From assembly GCF_027706745.1 (NCBI RefSeq), contig NZ_JAQFWP010000054.1:1-48681 (forward strand): DNA of 48,681 nucleotides, in the 5' to 3' direction. Position 1 is the first letter of the stretch; each line of letters begins with the position of its first letter. Source of the DNA: Nocardiopsis suaedae (GTDB taxonomy: Bacteria; Actinomycetota; Actinomycetes; Streptosporangiales; Streptosporangiaceae). The position numbers were made by a program, and so were the translations under genes. A model generated the notes under the pieces. It ran no database searches and was not told where the DNA came from. It saw only the letters and a list, made by a program, of their open reading frames with translations. Positions 8,159-15,239 of the stretch are shown here, piece after piece.

Positions 8159-8222
8159 CTGATGTCGTCTAGCGCATACATCAGGCTGGCCCCTGGATGA
8201 ACGACGCCAGTAAGGGGGCCTC

Positions 8223-8435
8223 ATGCGCCATCGTGTCACTGACCTGTGTGCCTTCGTGTCCGTCCTTGTATCAACTGTCGCTATGATCGCGCTCGGAGCT
8301 TCGCCTGATCAAATCGCGAGCCTCTCGTCTGCGCTGGCGGTGCTCTACACGGTGTGGCGTCATGGAGGCGAGCCAGCGAGGAAAGAGCGAGGTCAGCGGA
8401 GCACGAGTGAAGACCGCCGGGATCCTGAGACGTAG
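8223..8435 (+). CDS. Small membrane protein divergent to NaeI-like gene
   Basis: This 70-residue protein has a basic start (MRHRVTD), a hydrophobic segment around residues 8-26 (CAFVSVLVSTVAMIALGA), a second less hydrophobic segment around 30-46 (IASLSSALAVLYTVW) and a highly charged tail of about 24 residues. It is probably a one- or two-pass membrane protein with a cytoplasmic tail. An AAGGGGG ribosome site sits 3 bases before the ATG, close but usable. It shares an AT-rich divergent promoter with the NaeI-like gene, so the two probably work together. I recognise no named family. A membrane partner or effector of a DNA-sensing regulator would be consistent but is speculation. Confidence 0.6.
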   Translation: MRHRVTDLCAFVSVLVSTVAMIALGASPDQIASLSSALAVLYTVWRHGGEPARKERGQRSTSEDRRDPET

Positions 8436-8541
8436 CGCAGGTTCTCCGGGTTGCCCGCGCTCCACGTCGCCCCGCATAGCGCCCTCGGTGGTTATGCTCA
8501 GGGCGCCGATGGTGCTCCGGGTGGAGAGGCGGGTCCCTTAG

Positions 8542-9777
8542 ATGGTGGCCGAGACGGATGAGACCTGTGGCGACCTCCACTGCTGGGTGCCGGACACCTT
8601 CGCCCTCGACCCGCTCGCCGGCGGGCCCCTGAGCGGGGTCGGGTTCGCGGCCAAGGACCTCTTCGCCGTCGCCGGGCACACCTCCTCGTTCGGGCATCCG
8701 CGCTGGCGCGGCACACACGGCCCTGCCGAGGGGACCGCCCCCGCCGTCACCGCCCTCCGCGGGGCCGGGGCCCACCTCGTGGGGATGGCCAAGCTCGACC
8801 AGCTCGCTTATTCGGTCGTCGGCGACGTGGGGGAGGGGGAGCCCCCGCTCAACCCGGCGCACCCCGACCGCCACACCGGCGGGTCGTCCTCGGGCAGCGC
8901 CTCGGCCGTCGCCGGGGGCGCCGCCGACATCGCCCTGGGCACCGACACCGCCGGGTCGGTGCGCGTCCCCGCCGCCTGCTGCGGCGTCCTCGGGCTCCGG
9001 CCGACGCACGGGGCACTCGACTCCACCGGGGTGCTCCCGCTCGCCTCCTCCTTCGACACGGTCGGCCTGTTCGCCCGTGAACCGGGCGTGCTGCGGGCCT
9101 CCTTCGACACGGTCGAAGGGGCGTCGCCGGGCCTGGGCACGGAGGAACACGGCATCACCGCCATCTACCTTCCGGACGACTTCCCGCCCCAGACCTCCGA
9201 GGCCACCGTGCTCGCCGTGCGCGGGCTCGCCGTCCTCCTCGCCGGGGACCTCGGCCTGCCGCTGCTGCGCGCCGACCTGACCGGCCTCGTCGGCACCGAG
9301 CACACCGAACTCTTCGCGCGCCTCCAGTCCCGCGAGATCTGGGACGAGCACGCCGAATGGGTCACCGCCAACGCCGAGGCGCTCGATGCCGACGTGCGGG
9401 AACGCCTACGCCGCTGTGAATCGCTGGCCGCCGCGCCCCTCGCCGACCGGAAGGCCGACGAGGCCGGCCGGGAGCACTACCGGGACACCTTCGCGCGTGT
9501 CTGCCCGCCCGGGGCGGTGATCGCCCTGCCGGTCCTGGCGGACGGAGCCCCGCACAAGGGGGCCGACCTCGCGGAGCGGCAGCGTTTCCGGGGGACGACG
9601 GTGCGGCTGTCGACCCCCGCGAGCCTCGCCGGAGCACCGCAGCTCACCGTCCCGGTCGACAGCGAAGGGCTTCCCGGCGGCCGAAGCACGGGCGTGGGAC
9701 TGCTGGCCGCCCCCGGTCACGACCGCGTGCTCCTGCACGCCGCCGAGGTGCTCTACGCGCGCCGTGCAGGCGGGTGA
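8542..9777 (+). CDS. Amidase (amidase-signature family)
   Basis: This 411-residue enzyme carries the Ser-cisSer-Lys machinery of the amidase-signature family: Lys38 in GVGFAAKDLF, the Gly/Ser-rich segment TGGSSSGSASAVAGG (residues 112-126) and the nucleophile region LGTDTAGSVRVPA with Ser139 as probable nucleophile. The C-terminal part (TPASLAGAPQLTVPV) is also typical. Such enzymes hydrolyse amides such as indoleacetamide, nicotinamide or short aliphatic amides; AtzF-type allophanate hydrolases are similar. The protein is shorter than GatA (about 480-490) and has no GatB/GatC neighbours, so it is not the tRNA amidotransferase. Ribosome-site evidence is weak; GTG at 8545 is an alternative start. 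Confidence 0.83.
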   Translation: MVAETDETCGDLHCWVPDTFALDPLAGGPLSGVGFAAKDLFAVAGHTSSFGHPRWRGTHGPAEGTAPAVTALRGAGAHLVGMAKLDQLAYSVVGDVGEGEPPLNPAHPDRHTGGSSSGSASAVAGGAADIALGTDTAGSVRVPAACCGVLGLRPTHGALDSTGVLPLASSFDTVGLFAREPGVLRASFDTVEGASPGLGTEEHGITAIYLPDDFPPQTSEATVLAVRGLAVLLAGDLGLPLLRADLTGLVGTEHTELFARLQSREIWDEHAEWVTANAEALDADVRERLRRCESLAAAPLADRKADEAGREHYRDTFARVCPPGAVIALPVLADGAPHKGADLAERQRFRGTTVRLSTPASLAGAPQLTVPVDSEGLPGGRSTGVGLLAAPGHDRVLLHAAEVLYARRAGG

Positions 9778-9897
9778 GTACCGGTACTCATCCACGGGCG
9801 GGGCGTGCGTGATGGGATGGACGCGACGCGGCGCCGGAACGAGGACGGCGTTCCGGCGCCGCAGCACACGGATCCCGGACGGCGGAAGGCGGACACG

Positions 9898-10998
9898 GTG
9901 TCGGACGACGCGCGGCGCTCCCGGGAGGAGGCGCTGGGACGGCTGGTCGAGCGGGGTGTCATCACGGCCGAGCAGGCCCAGGCCGTCAGCGGCGAGCTCG
10001 ACCGGGCTCAGACGTCGTCGGGGGTGCGCTGGTCGGAGGTCGTCGGCTACATCGGCGGCGGCCTGCTGCTCGCCGCCGTCGCCACGTTCGCGGCCACATC
10101 ATGGGAGGACCTCGGCGACGCCACCCGCGTCGCCCTGCTCGCGGCGGCGGTCCCGGTGCTGGCGCTGGCCGGGATGGCGATGGCGGGCGGGCCGAAGGCC
10201 ATGGCCGTTCCGCGTGACCGGCTTCCCAAGGTCAGGCGCCGCGTCGGCGGGACGCTGTTCGCGCTGGCGTCGGTGGCGGCGCTGGCCGCGGTCCAGGTGT
10301 TCTTCTCGTCGATGCTGCCGCTCTGGGAGGACCCGCTCCTGGTGGCGGGCGGCGCGGGCTTGGTGGTGGCGGTCGGCGGGTACGCCCTCGTGCGGTCGGC
10401 GCCGGGCGTGGTGGCCACGTGGGCGATGAGCACGGTCGTCGTGGCCGGGATGCTGCGGCGGACCCTGGAGACGCTGGGCATGAGCGGCGGGATCCTGTTC
10501 GCCGGTTCGGACGAGATGGCGATCAACGGGACCGGCTACATCCTGCTCGGCGCGGTGTGGATCGCTGTGGCGCTGTCGGGGCTGCTGGCCGAGCGGGGGA
10601 CCGCGATCGGCCTCGGGGCGGGCACGGCCCTGGCGGCGGCGGAGGTGCTGCCGTCTCCGGGGAGCTACCTGGGCGTGCTCGGGTTGGCGGCGGCCTTCTT
10701 CGGCCTGTACGCATGGCGCCGCGCGGGGGTGCTGCTGGTGTTCGGCACCATCGCCGCGACCGTCGGCGTGCCGCAGATGGTGTGGGAGCTGACCGACGGG
10801 CAGGTGTCGGCGGCGGCGATCCTGGCCATCGCGGGTGCGGTACTGCTGGGCGTGAGCTGGGCCGGGGTACGCCTGCACCGGTCGGGCCGACCCGCCCCAG
10901 GAGGGGAAGCGGGAGCCCCGACCCCTGGTCAGGGCCAGGCGCCCCCACAGCCCCCGGCCCCGAAGGTCGACCCCAGGGATCCGGACGAGAGGCTCTGA
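9898..10998 (+). CDS. DUF2157-type polytopic membrane protein
   Basis: A short cytoplasmic helical segment (EEALGRLVERGVITAEQAQAV) is followed by about eight to ten hydrophobic segments and a Pro/Gly-rich hydrophilic tail of roughly 40 residues. The N-terminal pattern 'LxxLVERGVITxEQ' followed by a membrane bundle is that of DUF2157 proteins, whose function is not established. GTG at 9898 was chosen because GGAAGG lies 8 bases upstream, giving 366 residues. In-frame starts at 9805 (GTG) and 9817 (ATG) would add up to 31 mainly polar residues. It converges on the hydrolase gene downstream. Confidence 0.7.
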   Translation: MSDDARRSREEALGRLVERGVITAEQAQAVSGELDRAQTSSGVRWSEVVGYIGGGLLLAAVATFAATSWEDLGDATRVALLAAAVPVLALAGMAMAGGPKAMAVPRDRLPKVRRRVGGTLFALASVAALAAVQVFFSSMLPLWEDPLLVAGGAGLVVAVGGYALVRSAPGVVATWAMSTVVVAGMLRRTLETLGMSGGILFAGSDEMAINGTGYILLGAVWIAVALSGLLAERGTAIGLGAGTALAAAEVLPSPGSYLGVLGLAAAFFGLYAWRRAGVLLVFGTIAATVGVPQMVWELTDGQVSAAAILAIAGAVLLGVSWAGVRLHRSGRPAPGGEAGAPTPGQGQAPPQPPAPKVDPRDPDERL

Positions 10999-11024
10999 GC
11001 ACCCCGACCGCAGGGGAGCAACGC

Positions 11025-11627
11025 TCAGCCGGTCGGAGGCCGTGGGGCGTCGTCGATGCGGGTGAGGAAGGCCAGCACCCTCTCCGTCACCTGCTTCGCC
11101 GCCTCCGGGTCGTAGGACGCCAGGCCGCTGTCGGTGAACAGGTGCCGGTCGCCCGGGTACAGGAACGACTCCGCATCGGGTGACTCCTCCGCCAGGGCCC
11201 GGGCCGCGTCGAGGTCGCCCTCTCCTGCGAAGAACGGGTCCGCGTCCATTCCGTGGACCTGCACCGGAACGCCCCCCGGCCACCCCGGGCCGAACTCGGA
11301 CGGAGGTACGCACGCCTCCAGCAGTACGGCGCCCCTCACTCCCGGGGCGGTCTGAGCGTACTTCTGGGCGGGCAGCACGCCCAACGAGATGCCGACGCAC
11401 ACCGGTGCCGACGCCGCGCCCTCCGCGGCGGCGGCCCCGCGCTCGATGACGGTGCCGACCCCGATCTCCCGCGCGTGGGCCGTGCCCTCCTCCAGGGTTC
11501 CGAACAGCCGCCCCTCGTACAGGTCGGGCACGTGCACCCGGTGACCGGCCCGGCTCAGCCCGTCGGCGAACACGCGGACCCCGGGCGTCAGGCCCAGCGC
11601 ATGGTGGAAGACGACGACCTCGGCCAT
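11025..11627 (-). CDS. Dienelactone hydrolase family protein
   Basis: This 200-residue alpha/beta hydrolase begins AEVVVFHHALGLTPGVRVFADGL, the opening strand and oxyanion region of DLH-type enzymes. The nucleophile elbow reads GISLG, so serine replaces the cysteine of classical dienelactone hydrolase. The acid is likely in HGMDADPFF and the histidine in YPGDRHLFTD. The ATG at 11627 was chosen because the conserved fold starts there and a G-rich run precedes it; the reading frame continues 39 codons upstream in low-complexity sequence. The substrate is unknown, as for many single-copy DLH-like genes in actinomycetes. It is divergent from helR, with two palindromes between. Confidence 0.77.
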   Translation of the reverse strand: MAEVVVFHHALGLTPGVRVFADGLSRAGHRVHVPDLYEGRLFGTLEEGTAHAREIGVGTVIERGAAAAEGAASAPVCVGISLGVLPAQKYAQTAPGVRGAVLLEACVPPSEFGPGWPGGVPVQVHGMDADPFFAGEGDLDAARALAEESPDAESFLYPGDRHLFTDSGLASYDPEAAKQVTERVLAFLTRIDDAPRPPTG

Positions 11628-11734
11628 GGTGGACCCCCCGTTCGCACCGCTGCTGACACCGGCGGCACGCGGTGGTGCCGTCCCCTGGAGTATGTGCCCC
11701 GGCGACGACATTCGACGGGGGAGGGGAAGGAAAA

Positions 11735-11776
11735 GACCGTCCACTGTGGACGGTCGTGGGCAGGGACCTCCCTGCC
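11735..11776. promoter_or_regulatory. Two tandem palindromes between hydrolase and helR
   Basis: The first is a 21-base perfect palindrome with a single central base (arms GACCGTCCAC 11735-11744 and GTGGACGGTC 11746-11755). The second has GGCAGGGA (11759-11766) and TCCCTGCC (11769-11776) around two bases. Read leftward, the first is followed by TTTTCC, so it could act as a terminator of leftward transcription. Alternatively both are dimer operators. They lie 24 bases upstream of the rifamycin-associated element. Confidence 0.5.
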
Positions 11777-11799
11777 ACTCTCAATCTATAGCGCACCCC

Positions 11800-11819
11800 G
11801 GGGCTTGCGGCAAGACCCC
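11800..11819 (+). promoter_or_regulatory. Rifamycin-associated element (RAE) upstream of helR
   Basis: GGGGCTTGCGGCAAGACCCC matches, apart from one base as I recall the consensus, the imperfect inverted repeat known as the rifamycin-associated element. That element lies upstream of rifamycin-inactivation genes and helR genes in actinomycetes and mediates induction by rifamycins. A weak -10 (CACAAT, 11830-11835) lies 11 bases downstream. Its position just before a HelR-like gene strongly supports the call. Confidence 0.8.
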
Positions 11820-11873
11820 CGTCGGGGCGCACAATCGTCGCTCGTGACCAGCACACGCACTCCGGGGGACGCC

Positions 11874-14042
11874 GTGACGACCCAGGCCGCCAGCGCCTTC
11901 GACCTCTCCGCCCTCGCCGAGAACCACACCGGCAAGACCGACCCCGCGTTGATCGCCGACGACGAGCGCCACTTCGCCGCCGTGGCCCGCACCCTCGCGG
12001 AGTCCGCCGCCGACCTGTCCGACCGCCTCGACGCCGCCCGCCGCGCCCCCGGCGGCAAGGGCCGCGCCGCCCTCGACCGCGACCTGGAGGTGCACCGCCT
12101 CGCCGCCCGCCTGCGCACCCTGCGCCGCTTCGGCCTCGACCTGTGCCTGGGCCGCACCGTCGCCGCCGACGGCACCGGCCCCCTCTACATCGGCCGGCTC
12201 GGCCTGACCGACGCCGAGGGCCGCCGCCTCCTGGTCGACTGGCGCTCACCCGCCGCCGAGCCCTTCTTCGCCGCCACCCACGCCGACCCGATGGGCCTGG
12301 CCAGCCGCCGCCGGTACCGCTGGACCCGCGGCCGCGTCGCCGACTACTGGGACGAGGTCTTCACCGAGGACGGCCTGGAGGGCCACGCCGCCCTCGACGA
12401 CCAGTCCGCGTTCATCGCCGGCCTCGGCGCCAACCGGTCCGACCGCATGCGCGACGTCCTGGGGACCATCCAGGCCGACCAGAACGCCGTCATCCGCGCC
12501 GGGTCCGACGGCGCCCTCGTCGTCGACGGAGGCCCCGGCACCGGCAAGACCGTCGTCGCCCTGCACCGCACCGCCCACCTGCTCTACGCCGACCCCCGCC
12601 TGGGCCACCGGCGCGGCGGGGTCCTGTTCATCGGCCCCCACCGGCCCTACCTGGCCTACGTCTCCGACGTGCTGCCCAGCCTCGGCGAGGAGGGCGTCCT
12701 CACCTGCACCGTGCGCGACCTCGTCCCGGAAGGGGAGGACGCCCCGCCGGAGGCCGACCCGGAGGCCGCCCGGCTCAAGTCCTCCGCCGCCCTGGCCGGG
12801 GCGGTCGAGCCGGCCGTCCGGTTCTACGAGCGCCCGCCCGAGGAGGCGGTGACGGTCGCCACCGAGTGGGGCGACGTCCGGCTGACCGCCCGCGACTGGG
12901 CCGAGGCGTTCGACGCCGTGGAGCCGGGCACCCCGCACAACGAGGCGCGCGGGCAGATCCTCGCGGAACTGGCCGCACTCGGGGCCGACGCCCTCGCCGA
13001 CCCCGACGACGAGGACGCGCCCGACGAGGCGGTCCGGGCGGCGCTGGTGCGCAGCCCCGAACTGATCCGGGCCCTGTCCCGGGCCTGGCCGCTGCTGGAA
13101 CCGACCGACATCGTGGGCGACCTGTGGACGGTCCCCGCCTACCTGCGCATGTGCGCGCCGACTCTGGACATCGAGGAGGTACGCCGGCTGCAGCGCCCCG
13201 ACCCGCACGCCTGGACCGTGTCCGACCTGCCGATCCTGGACGCCGCACGGCAGCGGCTCGGCGACCCGGGGGCGGCGCGGCGGGAGCGCGAGCGCCGTTC
13301 CTCGGCGGCGGCCGAACGCGCGCGCATGGCCACCGTCATCGACGACATCGTCGGCGCCGACGACGACGGCGAGGGCGCGGTGACGATGCTGCTCGGCGAG
13401 GACCTGCAGGAGACCCTGGTCGACGAGGGGGCGCTGCCGAGCGCCGACCGGGACCGCCTCGCCGGGCCGTTCGCGCACATCGTCGTCGACGAGGCGCAGG
13501 AGCTGACCGACGCCGAGTGGCGGATGCTGATGCGGCGCTGCCCGTCCCGGAGCTTCACCATCGTCGGCGACCGCGCCCAGGCCCGGCACGGGTTCACCGA
13601 GGCGTGGCGCGAACGGTTGGAGCGGGTCGGGTTCGACCGGGTCACGATGGCGTCGCTCAGCATCAACTACCGCACCCCGGAGGAGGTCATGGCCGAGGCC
13701 GAACCGGTCATCCGCGCGGCCCTGCCGGACGCCAACGTGCCGACGTCCATCCGCACCGGCGGGGTGCCGGTCGCGCACGGGGCCGCGTCCGACCTGGAGG
13801 AGGTCGTCGACACCTGGCTCGCCGAGAACGCCGAGGGGACCGCCTGCGTGATCGGCGCCCCGGAGTTCCGGGAGGGGCCGCGCGTCCGGTCCCTGTCCCC
13901 GGAGCTGGTCAAGGGGCTGGAGTTCGACCTGGTGGTCCTCGTCGACCCCGGCTCCTTCGGCGGGGGCATCACGGGGGCGGTCGACCGCTACGTCGCGATG
14001 ACCAGGGCGACCGGGCGGCTGGTGGTCCTGACGAGCACCTGA
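11874..14042 (+). CDS. helR: RNA polymerase recycling ATPase HelR
   Basis: This 722-residue HelD-like SF1 motor has an N-terminal helical arm (residues 25-90), a domain with YIGRLGLTD and LVDWRSPAAEPFF (105-132), Walker A GGPGTGKT (219-226), Walker B IVVDEAQELTD, and late motifs SINYRTPEEV, SPELVKGLEFD and YVAMTRAT. The arrangement matches HelR/HelD, which bind stalled RNA polymerase; HelR displaces rifamycins and confers tolerance. The GTG at 11874 is preferred because GGGGGA lies 5 bases upstream and the conserved region begins soon after. GTG at 11844 is an in-frame alternative, possibly leaderless. A rifamycin-associated element lies upstream, so rifamycin induction is expected. Confidence 0.9.
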   Translation: MTTQAASAFDLSALAENHTGKTDPALIADDERHFAAVARTLAESAADLSDRLDAARRAPGGKGRAALDRDLEVHRLAARLRTLRRFGLDLCLGRTVAADGTGPLYIGRLGLTDAEGRRLLVDWRSPAAEPFFAATHADPMGLASRRRYRWTRGRVADYWDEVFTEDGLEGHAALDDQSAFIAGLGANRSDRMRDVLGTIQADQNAVIRAGSDGALVVDGGPGTGKTVVALHRTAHLLYADPRLGHRRGGVLFIGPHRPYLAYVSDVLPSLGEEGVLTCTVRDLVPEGEDAPPEADPEAARLKSSAALAGAVEPAVRFYERPPEEAVTVATEWGDVRLTARDWAEAFDAVEPGTPHNEARGQILAELAALGADALADPDDEDAPDEAVRAALVRSPELIRALSRAWPLLEPTDIVGDLWTVPAYLRMCAPTLDIEEVRRLQRPDPHAWTVSDLPILDAARQRLGDPGAARRERERRSSAAAERARMATVIDDIVGADDDGEGAVTMLLGEDLQETLVDEGALPSADRDRLAGPFAHIVVDEAQELTDAEWRMLMRRCPSRSFTIVGDRAQARHGFTEAWRERLERVGFDRVTMASLSINYRTPEEVMAEAEPVIRAALPDANVPTSIRTGGVPVAHGAASDLEEVVDTWLAENAEGTACVIGAPEFREGPRVRSLSPELVKGLEFDLVVLVDPGSFGGGITGAVDRYVAMTRATGRLVVLTST

Positions 14043-14060
14043 ACCCCGGCCGCCCCGGTT

Positions 14061-14981
14061 CTACACGCGCTTCCAGCGGGCGTTGGCCTCGCCGTCGTGG
14101 AAGGAGCACAACAGGGTGTGGCCCGACGCGTCCTGGGTGGTCATGCCCAGGTGGTCGTGCTTGCAGAACTGCCCGGCCGCGTAGTGCTTCCCGGACGGGG
14201 CCATGATGATCCCCCCGTCCGGCGCCGCGGGCTCCTCCGGCTCCTCGGGCTCGGCCGGTTCCGGGGGCTCCGCCGGCTCCGGCTCCTCCACCTCCGGGGC
14301 GGCGGGCTCCTCCGGCTCCTGGGGCGGCTCCGGCTCGGGCGGCGGCTCGGGTGCGCACTCGGTCCACAGCCCTTCGCCCGCGTCTTCGGCCCCGTCCGCC
14401 GCCTCCTGCAGGTCGGCCGCCCGGTCGGCCGAGTCGTCCACCGACGCGTACTCGGCGTGCCCGCTGCTCAGGAGGTCCTCGTTCACCCAGGTGCCGTCGG
14501 CGCTCCACACCTGGGCGAGCAGCCCGTCCCCGGTGTCGTCGGCGTCGCCGATGTAGACGGTGTCACCCGGGGCGAGCAGCAGCTCGGTGCGGTCCGCGGC
14601 CTCGTCCGTGAAGCACTCCCCGGAGGCGGGGGCGTCGATCCCGGAGAACAGGACCTGCGCGCTCTCCCCTTCGGGGAGTGGGCCGTCCGTCCCGCCGCCG
14701 AGCGCCAGCACCTTCACCGAGTCGGCGCCGAGGACCTCTTCCACCTCGGCGGCCTGGGCGTCCTCGGGGACCCCGTCGGGGAGCGCCGCCTCGGCGGACT
14801 CCGAGGGCGAGGGTTCCGCCGCCCCGCTCCCGGTGTCGACCGCGGCGGGGTCGTCGAGCGCGCACCCCGCCAGCGCCAGTGCGATGAGGCACCCCGCCGC
14901 CGACCACGCCGGTGCCCGCCGTCTTCCGGCCGGGCCCGTGAGGGGCCGGTCATCCGTGAGGGGTCTGTCATCTGCGGCCAT
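14061..14981 (-). CDS. SNase-like lipoprotein, catalytic residues missing
   Basis: The 306-residue protein has a basic N-terminus, a hydrophobic stretch and a lipobox LALAGC (Cys40). Residues 78-207 follow the staphylococcal nuclease/thermonuclease fold: VEEVLGADSVKV, LFSGIDAPAS, LLLAPGDTVYIGD, GLLAQVWSADGTWVNEDLLSSGHAEY and GLW. The two catalytic arginines and the glutamate of active SNases appear replaced (Leu111, Ala119, Gly153 at the equivalent sites), so nuclease activity is unlikely. A Pro/Glu-rich linker (209-254) leads to a C-terminal domain with FCKHDHLG and LLCSF, possibly a disulfide or metal pair. The ATG at 14981 was chosen because the signal peptide starts soon after. Probably a surface binding protein. 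Confidence 0.65.
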   Translation of the reverse strand: MAADDRPLTDDRPLTGPAGRRRAPAWSAAGCLIALALAGCALDDPAAVDTGSGAAEPSPSESAEAALPDGVPEDAQAAEVEEVLGADSVKVLALGGGTDGPLPEGESAQVLFSGIDAPASGECFTDEAADRTELLLAPGDTVYIGDADDTGDGLLAQVWSADGTWVNEDLLSSGHAEYASVDDSADRAADLQEAADGAEDAGEGLWTECAPEPPPEPEPPQEPEEPAAPEVEEPEPAEPPEPAEPEEPEEPAAPDGGIIMAPSGKHYAAGQFCKHDHLGMTTQDASGHTLLCSFHDGEANARWKRV

Positions 14982-15169
14982 GATGGTCACCCGTTTCGCT
15001 TCAGCCACAGCGTCCACTCCGCGATAAGGAGGCAAGCCTAGTGCGCAAGAGCGGAGGTACAGGGTGAAGCTCGGCAAAGACGGGCGAGCGCGGCATTTCG
15101 ACGGCCTTGGTCCCGGAGAAGCGGCGACCGACGTCCCCTGAGCCGGTCCGTCGGTCCCTTTACACGAAG

Positions 15170-15200
15170 GAGCGGGCGGGGGTAGGACCCCCGCCCGCTC
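15170..15200 (-). terminator. Terminator downstream of tex
   Basis: GAGCGGGCGGGGG (15170-15182) and CCCCCGCCCGCTC (15188-15200) form a perfect 13-bp stem with a five-base loop. It lies 40 bases after the tex stop codon in the direction of transcription, and the minus-strand sequence continues into a moderately T-rich stretch (CTTCGTGT). It should separate tex from the lipoprotein gene that follows on the same strand. Confidence 0.8.
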
Positions 15201-15239
15201 AGTGACCGGCGGCCCGGGCCGGGGCCGCCGACCGCGCGG

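Noticed and set aside
12246-13778. Long antisense frame opposite helR
   Set aside because: No recognisable motifs or ribosome site; the opposite strand carries complete HelR motifs.
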